Source of the DNA: Nitrospina sp.
GTDB lineage: Bacteria > Nitrospinota > Nitrospinia > Nitrospinales > VA-1
Assembly: GCA_018647025.1 (NCBI GenBank)
Contig: JABGTQ010000055.1
Location: forward strand, 1-9,314
Length of the DNA: 9,314 nt
Direction of reading: 5' to 3'
Part shown: positions 1 to 6,343 of the stretch, piece after piece
How positions within the stretch are numbered: the first letter of the stretch is position 1
Layout: every line of letters begins with the position of its first letter
Notes under the pieces: generated by a model
The model's database searches: none
What the model saw: the letters and a program-made list of their open reading frames with translations, nothing else
What the model was told of the DNA's origin: nothing
Translations under genes and position numbers: made by a program

Positions 1-588
1 ATTAAAGAGGTTAAAGAAAAAAGAGGAGTCCAAACTCTAACAAATAGGATTGGAGTTTGGTTAGACACTCCTATTATAGATTTACAAAACGGCCAGGGTT
101 TTTTGCAGCGCAAGTTTCCGGGAATTGTTCACAGGTTTGCGCGTTACAGTATAGATCCAGCGAAACAAGCTATTCTTATTTACCCTACTTTGCATTATCA
201 AAATGGTGGTATCGAGATAGACAAGGATGGTTGTACCAAAGTGAAGGGTTTATGGGCTGCTGGCGAAGTAACAGGGGGACTGCATGGAACCAACCGGCTT
301 ATGGGAAATTCGTTATTGGACATAATTGTTTTCGGACGAAGGGCTGCAATATCGGCACAAAATAGTTTGCCTGAAAGGCGACGAGTTACTCTGACTCGTT
401 TGAAAGAGTTTAGAGCAAGTTTGGGAATCAACTCAGCCCGTCAACAATTGTTATCTCCGCAACTCTTTCCCACCCAAACTGGGATGAAAATTTCATTTGA
501 GAGAAAAGTGATCATGGAATCGCAGGATGAAAACTCAAGGTCGACCAATCAGCTTTCTTTTGAACCTCCAGACCCATTTACAAAGTGA
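1..588 (+). CDS. SdhA/FrdA-family flavoprotein, C-terminal part (5' end outside window)
   Basis: This frame is open from the first base and ends at a TGA at 586-588, giving 195 visible residues with the start off the left edge. It matches the substrate- and FAD-binding part of succinate dehydrogenase/fumarate reductase flavoproteins. HYQNGGI (residues 65-71) corresponds to the family HYTMGGI, whose His contacts the dicarboxylate. GLWAAGEVTGGLHGTNRL (83-100), with Arg99, is followed by GNSLLDIIVFGRRAA, the usual FAD-binding segment. The family oxidises succinate or reduces fumarate, or related substrates, with covalent or non-covalent FAD. After GRRAA only about 80 residues remain, so the helical C-terminal domain of classical SdhA/FrdA is short or absent. 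The last 30 residues look polar and disordered. L-aspartate oxidase is a related alternative, but the VFGRRAA segment fits SdhA/FrdA better. Electron-transfer partners are not visible downstream. Confidence 0.85.
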   Translation: MKEVKEKRGVQTLTNRIGVWLDTPIIDLQNGQGFLQRKFPGIVHRFARYSIDPAKQAILIYPTLHYQNGGIEIDKDGCTKVKGLWAAGEVTGGLHGTNRLMGNSLLDIIVFGRRAAISAQNSLPERRRVTLTRLKEFRASLGINSARQQLLSPQLFPTQTGMKISFERKVIMESQDENSRSTNQLSFEPPDPFTK

Positions 589-601
589 GAAAGTTGCAAC
601 T

Positions 602-1165
602 ATGATCGATATTGTTTCTATTTATTGGGTAAAAATACTTGCCACTCTCTTAATTTTCATCGCTTTAATTATTTTGTTTGTGCGAAGCGCTAATGATAAA
701 TCTAATATTTCTGGCGCGGAATTAGTTCAAAGGGAACTGGACAAGTTGAATGATAATTACGCAGTATTTTGTAATGTGGTAATTCATTTAGAAAGAGGAA
801 TGTCTCAAATTCCATACGTCGTAGTTTCTCCTTATGGAGTTTTTGTTGTGGCTTGCTGTTATCACGTTGGGAAAATTTCTGGACAAAAAAATGATCGAGA
901 ATGGAGGATAAAAGCAACAGGTATTGACGAGAGGATACTGAACCCACTTTGGGAAAATCGTAAATATGTTAACGCCCTCGAAAAAAAACTCAACCAATCA
1001 CTACCTTTTATTCCTCTTGTTGTCTTCACCCATGCGAAACTTATTGATGACTTCGGGTTGGTAGCGGTAGATATAAGCCGATTGCAGAAATTTTTTTCAA
1101 GCCACACGAATGTATTGATTGGGCAGTCTGATCAAAAGTCGGTTATCGCTATTTTAAAAGAGTGA
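602..1165 (+). CDS. Membrane-anchored NERD-fold protein with degenerate nuclease motif
   Basis: The product is 187 residues. I chose the ATG at 602, 13 bases after the flavoprotein stop, because translation from it begins just before a hydrophobic segment (residues 4-27) that should be an N-terminal membrane anchor. The in-frame ATG at 527 would overlap the upstream gene by 62 bases. Residues about 37-145 follow the nuclease-related domain (NERD) pattern: GAELVQREL, then QIPYVVVSPYGVFVV (69-83), then GKISG, a Trp, and NPLWENRKYVNALE (114-127). In typical NERD proteins the middle segment reads QIDHxxxSPxGxFVIETK. Here the Asp is Pro71 and the ETK positions are Ala-Cys-Cys (84-86), so the PD-(D/E)XK-like catalytic set appears lost. 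The domain likely faces the cytoplasm, which is an inference. The gene probably shares a transcript with the flavoprotein. Function is unknown. Confidence 0.75.
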   Translation: MIDIVSIYWVKILATLLIFIALIILFVRSANDKSNISGAELVQRELDKLNDNYAVFCNVVIHLERGMSQIPYVVVSPYGVFVVACCYHVGKISGQKNDREWRIKATGIDERILNPLWENRKYVNALEKKLNQSLPFIPLVVFTHAKLIDDFGLVAVDISRLQKFFSSHTNVLIGQSDQKSVIAILKE

Positions 1166-1337
1166 GACTATACTGATTGTGGGTGTGGCTTATTTCCTAA
1201 TTTTATATGAAAAATAATAGTAGTCTCGACTTGTAAGAAAAAAAGAGATTTTTTTAGGCCTTAACTTATTAATTTTGTAGGTAATACTAGATTGGTAATT
1301 TAATTTTTTAATCCTTAGATAAGGTGAGTATTAAAAT

Positions 1338-1883
1338 ATGAAAAAAATGGTTTCTTTAACGGTGTTATTTCTATTTGGCTTTATTTTGGTTTCATTGCCA
1401 GTGTATGTAGAATCTGCTGTCTATAAGCCGAATTGCGATACGAATAAAACTACAGTTTGCACGATAGAACTATGGTTGGCACATAAGCACAAAAAAAATA
1501 ACCGGGAGATTCGAAAATTTTTAAAATCTAAGCAACTCAAAGTTTTGAGGCATACCATTCAGTATTGGAAGCCCAAAGGCGGTCACCCGCCCACCAATAT
1601 AGCGATTGGCAGCATGGTAAGTGCTAAAGATGCCCGTTTGATGATCGAAATTGCATTAAAATATAATGATAAAATTGACGGTTTAATTCTTCGTCCATTA
1701 AATCCACCCAATTATGTTGCTATCGCGACTTCGGCTTGGGATGAACAATCGGAGATTTTGATTAGCCTCGAAGATCTTGAAAAACTTAGAGACCCTAAGC
1801 TGAATACCCAACAGTTTCAGGCTTTATATGCTGAGTTAACAAATGAAGTCGAAAACTCCAAGAAAAGAGACCCATTCTATTGA
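1338..1883 (+). CDS. Secreted or periplasmic protein of unknown function
   Basis: The product is 181 residues and belongs to no family I recognise. The start at 1338 is supported by AAGGTGAG at 1321-1328, nine bases upstream; a second Met at codon 4 is a less likely start. The N-terminus is a classic signal peptide: MKKM, a hydrophobic stretch (about residues 5-20), then VESA with likely cleavage after Ala27. No lipobox Cys follows, so I expect a soluble exported protein. The mature part has two cysteines (33 and 41) that could form a disulfide, a basic patch around 49-70, and a mixed alpha/beta-looking core around 87-150 (AIGSMVSAKDARLMIEIAL, then IDGLILRPLNPPNYVAIATS). The C-terminus is charged and ends DPFY. 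It is flanked by gaps of 172 and 219 bases and so may be its own transcription unit. Confidence 0.75.
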   Translation: MKKMVSLTVLFLFGFILVSLPVYVESAVYKPNCDTNKTTVCTIELWLAHKHKKNNREIRKFLKSKQLKVLRHTIQYWKPKGGHPPTNIAIGSMVSAKDARLMIEIALKYNDKIDGLILRPLNPPNYVAIATSAWDEQSEILISLEDLEKLRDPKLNTQQFQALYAELTNEVENSKKRDPFY

Positions 1884-1887
1884 TTAG

Positions 1888-1932
1888 AATCCATCAACTT
1901 CTTGTTTATCAATTGACAAATTTCGATGGATT
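1888..1932. repeat. Inverted repeat AATCCATC/GATGGATT downstream of the secreted-protein gene
   Basis: Two perfectly complementary 8-base arms lie at 1888-1895 and 1925-1932, separated by 29 bases. The loop contains the palindrome TCAATTGA and a TTGACA hexamer. No T-run follows, so this is not a standard intrinsic terminator. It may be a protein-binding site or chance. Confidence 0.35.
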
Positions 1933-1941
1933 TGATAGAAG
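1913..1941 (+). promoter_or_regulatory. Candidate sigma70-type promoter for yajC-secD-secF
   Basis: A consensus -35 hexamer TTGACA (1913-1918) is followed after 17 bases by TAGAAG (1936-1941), which matches four of six -10 positions. It would give a leader of about 155 bases before yajC. The -10 is poor, so the call is weak. Confidence 0.25.
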
Positions 1942-1970
1942 CGACCCTTTACATTTGATTCATTTTAGTC

Positions 1971-2004
1971 AGTAGAGGCTTCCCGATAAGCACTTGTTTT
2001 TTTT
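1971..2004 (+). terminator. Possible intrinsic terminator after the secreted-protein gene
   Basis: AGT (1971-1973) plus GCTT (1978-1981) can pair with AAGC (1988-1991) plus ACT (1992-1994), with a four-base bulge, and eight T residues follow at 1997-2004. The stem is weak and interrupted, but the T-run and the position between two transcription units favour termination. Confidence 0.3.
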
Positions 2005-2102
2005 GAGTAACTTGAGGACAGGTGTATCGTTAGGATTTTTTCTTACATTGAAGACAGTTAGTTGAGTTAAATTGGATACCATTTTATATTAGGGGATTAA
2101 TT

Positions 2103-2429
2103 ATGTTGGATATCGCATTTGCCATGGCACCACCACCAGAGGCAGCGGGCCAGGGGGGAGGGAGTCTACTTTCTCTCTTGCCGCCAATGATCATGATGTT
2201 TGCGATTTTTTACTTCATTTTGATCAGGCCACAACAGAAGAAACAGAAAGATGCTCGAAAGATGCTTGATGATTTGAAAGAAGGAGATAACGTGGTCACC
2301 TTGAGCGGGATTCATGGGACAGTTAAAAAATTAAAAGACGATATTGTGGTATTGCAAATAGATAATAATGTCAGGATTAAAATTAACCGTACCTCTATTG
2401 GAATGAATAGAGAATCAAGTAAAAATTAA
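2103..2429 (+). CDS. yajC: Sec translocase accessory subunit YajC
   Basis: The product is 108 residues, the usual size for YajC, a single-span inner-membrane protein that associates with SecDF and SecYEG. A glycine-rich, proline-containing N-terminus precedes one transmembrane helix (about residues 21-41). The family hallmark IRPQQKKQKDARKML (41-55) follows, then a small cytoplasmic beta-rich domain (GDNVVTLSGIHGTVKKL, 61-77). The start is supported by AGGGG at 2091-2095, seven bases upstream. The stop lies two bases before secD, so the genes are clearly cotranscribed. The yajC-secD-secF order is the common bacterial arrangement. Confidence 0.96.
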   Translation: MLDIAFAMAPPPEAAGQGGGSLLSLLPPMIMMFAIFYFILIRPQQKKQKDARKMLDDLKEGDNVVTLSGIHGTVKKLKDDIVVLQIDNNVRIKINRTSIGMNRESSKN

Positions 2430-2431
2430 GA

Positions 2432-3988
2432 ATGCACACAGATCTTAAATGGAAAATTCCTTTGATCCTATTTGCTATTCTTGGGTCGGCTTATTTGGCA
2501 TATCCTTTGAAGGATAAGATTGCCTTGGGCCTAGATCTTCAAGGTGGAATGCATCTGGTGCTTGAAGTTCAGACCGAAAAAGCTGTTGAGACGACTTTGG
2601 AACGCATCGCAGATGATATTAAGCGTGAAATTGAAGAAGAGGATTATGAAGTCGATCGAGTTCGTGCTGACGTTGAAAATAAAACGGTAACAGTTCTTAT
2701 GGTCGACGCGATTGACCTCAAACCTGTTGAAGAGATAATGAACAATCACACTGCCTACCTTCAAAATGAAGGTATGGTGCGAGAAGGACGTGGGTACTTG
2801 TTTAGGTTATCTAAAGAAGAAGAAACTAAAATTGAGCAAAATGCGGTAAGTCAAGGTCTAGAAACTATACGCAATCGAGTAGATCAATTTGGTGTTTCCG
2901 AACCTACTATACTGGCGCAAGGAGAAAGGCGTATTCTTGTGCAACTACCTGGGATTAAGGATGCTGATCGCGCCATTAAACTGATTGGTAAAACTGCTCA
3001 ATTGGAGTTTAAACTCATTAATGAATCAGTAAGTCCCCAGACTGCTATAAATGGGGCTATGCCTGAGGGTAGTGAGATTTTATACAAGCGTGAAAAAAGT
3101 ATAGAAACAGGTGAGGTAACTAAGACACCCTTTCTTGTGAAAAAACGAACTGCCCTTACTGGAGAAACTTTGAGCGGTGCTGAAGTGCGTTATGATAGCG
3201 ACTTTAATGAACCTTATGTTGCGATTACGTTCGATAGTATTGGTGCCATGATTTTTCAAGAGGTTACTCGGGCTAATGTTAAGAAACGTCTTGCAATCGT
3301 TCTAGATGATAACATTTACTCCGCTCCTGTGATCCAAGAAGAAATTGGTGGGGGCCGGGCTCAGATTACAGGTCAGTTTACTACTGAGGAAGCACGTGAT
3401 CTGGCAATTATATTAAGGGCAGGAGCGTTGCCTGCACCTGTAGTGATCCTTGAAAATAGAACAGTAGGTCCATCCCTTGGGAAAGATTCTATTGAACAGG
3501 GGGTACGGTCTATTTTTCTAGGGGCTATACTGGTTATTGTATTCATTGCTATTTACTACAAACTTTCTGGTTTGATAGCGGTTATAGCATTGATGCTAAA
3601 CCTTGTTTTGATACTTGGTGCTCTGGCGTATTTCGGGGCAGCACTAACACTCCCTGGTATTGCTGGCATGTTGCTAACGGTAGGAATGGCTATAGATGCC
3701 AATGTATTAATATTCGAGCGAATACGAGAGGAAGTACGTGTTGGCAAAACAGTTCGTGCTGCGATTGATGCAGGATTCGCAAAGGCTTTGAGTACTATCG
3801 TGGATGCTAATATAACAACCTTCATAGCGGCAGTTGTTTTGTTTCAGTTTGGTACCGGACCTATTAAGGGATTTGCAATTACTTTATGTATTGGTATTGC
3901 AGCTAGTATGTTCACGGCTGTATTTGTTAGCCGGGTAATATTTGATATTTTTATGAGTAGGAAAAAAGTAGCCAACCTAAGCATATAA
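2432..3988 (+). CDS. secD: Protein translocase subunit SecD
   Basis: The product is 518 residues with the full SecD layout. TM1 is at about residues 8-25, followed by the conserved D1 motif LGLDLQGGMHLVLEV (32-46) and a large periplasmic P1 region (about 47-350). Five membrane segments follow from about 358 to 506. The fourth conserved region reads VGMAIDANVLIFERIREE (417-434); its Asp422 corresponds to the Asp implicated in proton-driven function of SecDF. SecD and SecF use the proton motive force to help pull secreted proteins out of SecYEG on the periplasmic side. The gene starts two bases after the yajC stop without an obvious Shine-Dalgarno, which suggests translational coupling. Length is typical for the shorter, non-enterobacterial SecD (E. 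coli SecD is longer). Confidence 0.98.
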   Translation: MHTDLKWKIPLILFAILGSAYLAYPLKDKIALGLDLQGGMHLVLEVQTEKAVETTLERIADDIKREIEEEDYEVDRVRADVENKTVTVLMVDAIDLKPVEEIMNNHTAYLQNEGMVREGRGYLFRLSKEEETKIEQNAVSQGLETIRNRVDQFGVSEPTILAQGERRILVQLPGIKDADRAIKLIGKTAQLEFKLINESVSPQTAINGAMPEGSEILYKREKSIETGEVTKTPFLVKKRTALTGETLSGAEVRYDSDFNEPYVAITFDSIGAMIFQEVTRANVKKRLAIVLDDNIYSAPVIQEEIGGGRAQITGQFTTEEARDLAIILRAGALPAPVVILENRTVGPSLGKDSIEQGVRSIFLGAILVIVFIAIYYKLSGLIAVIALMLNLVLILGALAYFGAALTLPGIAGMLLTVGMAIDANVLIFERIREEVRVGKTVRAAIDAGFAKALSTIVDANITTFIAAVVLFQFGTGPIKGFAITLCIGIAASMFTAVFVSRVIFDIFMSRKKVANLSI

Positions 3989-3998
3989 GAAAACTATA

Positions 3999-4904
3999 AT
4001 GGAAATTTTTAAACGTGTTACCGAATTTGATTTTATGGGAAAAAAAACTATGGCTACATGGTTGTCCTGTGCCATCATCCTGATAGGAATCATTTCTATA
4101 ATGATGCACGGAGGCTTGAAGTACGGTATTGATTTTGCCGGTGGTACTTTGGTCCAACTTAAATTCGAAAACCCACCTGTAATTGAAGATATTAGAGATG
4201 GGTTAAGAACAATTGAACTTGGTGATAGTACGATTCAGGAATTTGGTTCAAAAAACCATATATTAGTCCGTGTTGAAAGGTCTGAAGGGAAGCTCGAAGA
4301 GATTGGTACTAAAATTAAAAATAGTTTAACTGAAAAATATAAAGCAGGAAGTATTCTCGTTGAGCGAGTGGAGATGGTTGGCCCTAAAGTCGGGAAAGAT
4401 TTACGAGAGAAAGCAATTTTATCAATTGTGTATGCAATAATAGGGATTGTCATTTATATATCTTGGCGTTTTGAATTTCAGTACGCTGTAGCTGCGATCA
4501 TTGCACTGATTCATGATGTTATGGTTACTATGGGGGCTTTTTCGTTAGCAGACAAAGAGTTTACATTGGTTATCGTGGCAGCTTTTCTTGCTATTATTGG
4601 TTATTCCCTTAACGATACCATTGTTGTATTTGATAGAATTCGTGAAAATATGCGCCGAAAGGGTAAGAACTCGCTAAGGGATACCATTAATACTAGCATC
4701 AACCAGACTCTCAGTAGAACAATACTTACATCCGGCACGACGTTGTTAGTGGTTGTTGCCCTTTTTTTTCTAGGTGGAGAGATCATACACGATTTTTCAT
4801 TCGCCTTGATGGTAGGTGTTCTTGTTGGGACCTACTCCTCAATTTTTATTGCCAGTGTATTTCTTGTTTATTGGGAAAATCGAAGCACTAAAAAACGTAT
4901 TTGA
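3999..4904 (+). CDS. secF: Protein translocase subunit SecF
   Basis: The product is 301 residues, standard for SecF. TM1 (about residues 19-37) precedes the SecF form of the D1 motif, YGIDFAGGTLVQLKF (42-56). A periplasmic domain of about 80 residues follows, then five membrane segments from about residue 138 to 293. The second signature IGYSLNDTIVVFDRIRENM (200-218) is the SecF counterpart of the SecD proton-relay motif, with Asp206 and Arg213 present. It forms the SecDF complex with the gene immediately upstream (10-base gap), so expression is very likely coordinated. The stop is TGA at 4902-4904. No strong terminator follows; the nearest stem (TCAGG/CCTGA, 5006-5023) lacks a T-run, so read-through into the zinc-ribbon gene is possible. 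Confidence 0.98.
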   Translation: MEIFKRVTEFDFMGKKTMATWLSCAIILIGIISIMMHGGLKYGIDFAGGTLVQLKFENPPVIEDIRDGLRTIELGDSTIQEFGSKNHILVRVERSEGKLEEIGTKIKNSLTEKYKAGSILVERVEMVGPKVGKDLREKAILSIVYAIIGIVIYISWRFEFQYAVAAIIALIHDVMVTMGAFSLADKEFTLVIVAAFLAIIGYSLNDTIVVFDRIRENMRRKGKNSLRDTINTSINQTLSRTILTSGTTLLVVVALFFLGGEIIHDFSFALMVGVLVGTYSSIFIASVFLVYWENRSTKKRI

Positions 4905-5045
4905 AGTAGCTTTTCTGCGTATAAACTTTGATTCTTTAAAAGTTTGCATTCCCTTGTACGCCGTGATAAATTTTTTAGCGGTCCTTAACACAGCTAAACA
5001 CACTATCAGGTTAACTTTCCTGACAAACCGAGAACAATCACTTCA

Positions 5046-5774
5046 ATGAATCCGCAACTTAAAAATTTGATAGAGCTTCAAGCAATAGACAGCCAAATTA
5101 GTGAGTTGGAACATGGAAAGGCGGCAATTCCTAAACAGATAGAGTCAGGTAAGGCAGGAGTTAAAGAACAAAAGAACCAGTTGATGGAGGCAGAAAGTAG
5201 TCTTGCACAACTACAAAAGGAACGGAAAGGTTTAGAAGTAGATGTTATTGCAGAAAACGATCATGCAGCCAAAACTAAAGTCAAACTTTCATCTGTAAAG
5301 ACTAATAAAGAATATAGCGCAATTCTTGTTGAAGTTGATGCGGTAAAGCAAAAGATTTTGGTTCTTGAAGACAGAGAGCTCGAGTTAATGGAAATACTTG
5401 AGGAAAAAGAAAAAGAACTTATTCCACTTAAAGCTAGTTGCAAGGAAGAGGAAGAAAGTTTTAACGTTTATAAATTAAAAAAGGAAGCTGAGGCTGAACG
5501 GACCGAAAAAGAATTAGAAGTAATTCGTCCAAGGCGCTCTCAAGCTGCAAATAACCTTGAAGTAAAATTACTGGAACATTATACAAAAATTTTTAAAGCA
5601 CGAGACGGTGTGGTTGTGGTACCCATTCAGGAAAATATATGTCAGGGATGTCTCCAACAAATTCTTCCTCAACAAGTGATAGATGTGAAGTGTGGAGAAA
5701 TAATAATTTATTGCGAACAATGTGCACGTATTCTTTATTGGAAAGAAACAAAAGAAGATGCGGTGCCGAAGTAA
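5046..5774 (+). CDS. Coiled-coil protein with C-terminal C4 zinc ribbon (DUF164/zf-RING_7 type)
   Basis: The product is 242 residues. Residues 1-170 are almost entirely charged heptad-like helix, consistent with the long antiparallel coiled-coil hairpin of this family (related to Chlamydia CT398). The C-terminus carries a C4 zinc ribbon: CQGC (199-202) and CEQC (223-226), followed by ARILYW, matching the family ending CxxCGRILY. The family is widespread in bacteria but has no firmly assigned function; nucleic-acid or protein binding is usually proposed. The start ATG at 5046 has only a weak ribosome site. The gene lies 141 bases after secF and its stop TAA (5772-5774) falls inside helix P1 of rnpB. 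The two may therefore share a transcript, with RNase P RNA released by processing. Confidence 0.92.
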   Translation: MNPQLKNLIELQAIDSQISELEHGKAAIPKQIESGKAGVKEQKNQLMEAESSLAQLQKERKGLEVDVIAENDHAAKTKVKLSSVKTNKEYSAILVEVDAVKQKILVLEDRELELMEILEEKEKELIPLKASCKEEEESFNVYKLKKEAEAERTEKELEVIRPRRSQAANNLEVKLLEHYTKIFKARDGVVVVPIQENICQGCLQQILPQQVIDVKCGEIIIYCEQCARILYWKETKEDAVPK

Positions 5775-6165
5775 ACTGGGTGATCGCTGTTTCGGTTATT
5801 GAGCCGAGAGAGAGGAAAGTCCGGGCTCCAAAGAGCAGGATACTCCGTAACGCGGAGTGAGGGTGACCTCAAGGAAAGTGCAGCAGAAAAGATACGGCCA
5901 ACCCGAGGAGAAGCTTACTTTTTCTCGGCGGCAAAGGTGAAAAGGTGAGGTAAGAGCTCACCAGTACCGCCGGTGACGGCGGTAGCTTTGCAAACCCTAT
6001 CCGGAGCAAGATCAAATAGGAAAGTGCTTGAGGACGGCTCGTCCAAAACTTTCGGGTTGATCGCTTGAGCCTATCGGTAACGACAGGCCTAGATTGATGA
6101 TCACCACTTCTTTGTAGGGCATACGCTCTTAGAAGGAGAACAGAACCCGGCTTATGGTTTACTTC
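5768..6165 (+). ncRNA. rnpB: RNase P RNA (class A)
   Basis: This is the catalytic RNA that matures tRNA 5' ends. The universal P4 strands are present: GAGGAAAGTCCGGGCTCC (5812-5829) and ACAGAACCCGGCTTAT (6140-6155). The ends are set by helix P1: GAAGTAAAC (5768-5776) is perfectly complementary to GTTTACTTC (6157-6165), with two wobble pairs extending it inward. P2 is GGTGATC (5779-5785) with GATCACC (6099-6105). P8, P12, P14, P15 (GATCAA/TTGATC at 6010-6015 and 6057-6062), P17 and P18 are also recognisable, and the GGT element expected to bind tRNA CCA lies at 6055-6057. The P15-P17 arrangement is class A. Predicted length is 398, near E. coli's 377; an extra hairpin between P2 and P4 (probably P19) accounts for much of the difference. 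The first seven bases overlap the upstream coding region. A weak internal promoter (TTGCGA 5711-5716, TTTATT 5734-5739) is possible but unconvincing. Confidence 0.97.
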
Positions 6166-6233
6166 CCCGCGTAGTTTTCATTAGAAGCAGTCTTACTTTT
6201 TGAATGAGCAAGAAATTTTTGCATTGGATGAAT

Positions 6234-6259
6234 CCCTCTTATTCTTGATCAAAAGAGGG
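6234..6259. terminator. Stem-loop between convergent rnpB and gatA
   Basis: CCCTCTT (6234-6240) is perfectly complementary to AAGAGGG (6253-6259) with a 12-base loop. It sits 69 bases past rnpB and 85 bases past the gatA stop, where a bidirectional terminator is expected. Neither strand has a T-run directly after the stem, so termination or 3'-end protection is only inferred. The remainder of 6166-6343 holds no convincing gene. Confidence 0.4.
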
Positions 6260-6343
6260 TGCCGGAGGTATTGAAAAGAATCTATTTTCTAAATCTTTAA
6301 ATCGTTTTAATTGATATTATTTGGCTATGGGATATGGTTTTTT

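Noticed and set aside
527..601. In-frame upstream ATG that would extend the NERD-fold protein by 25 residues
   Set aside because: It overlaps the flavoprotein coding region by 62 bases, and the extension is polar and precedes a natural membrane anchor. The ATG at 602 gives the usual close spacing.
1238..1255. A7-GAGA-T7 hairpin that could be a terminator after the NERD-fold gene
   Set aside because: The stem is only A-T pairs in an AT-rich spacer, with no GC-rich stem before the T-run, so it is not a convincing terminator.
2062..2090. TTGAGT and TATATT hexamers 17 bases apart just upstream of yajC
   Set aside because: The match is good, but transcription would start near 2097, after the AGGGG ribosome site (2091-2095), leaving it out of the message.
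4816..5049. 77-codon plus-strand open frame overlapping the end of secF
   Set aside because: Most of it is an alternative frame of secF; it has no ribosome site and no family resemblance.
5639..5860. 73-codon open frame spanning the zinc-ribbon 3' end and rnpB
   Set aside because: It runs out of frame with the zinc-ribbon gene and through structured RNase P RNA, so coding is implausible.
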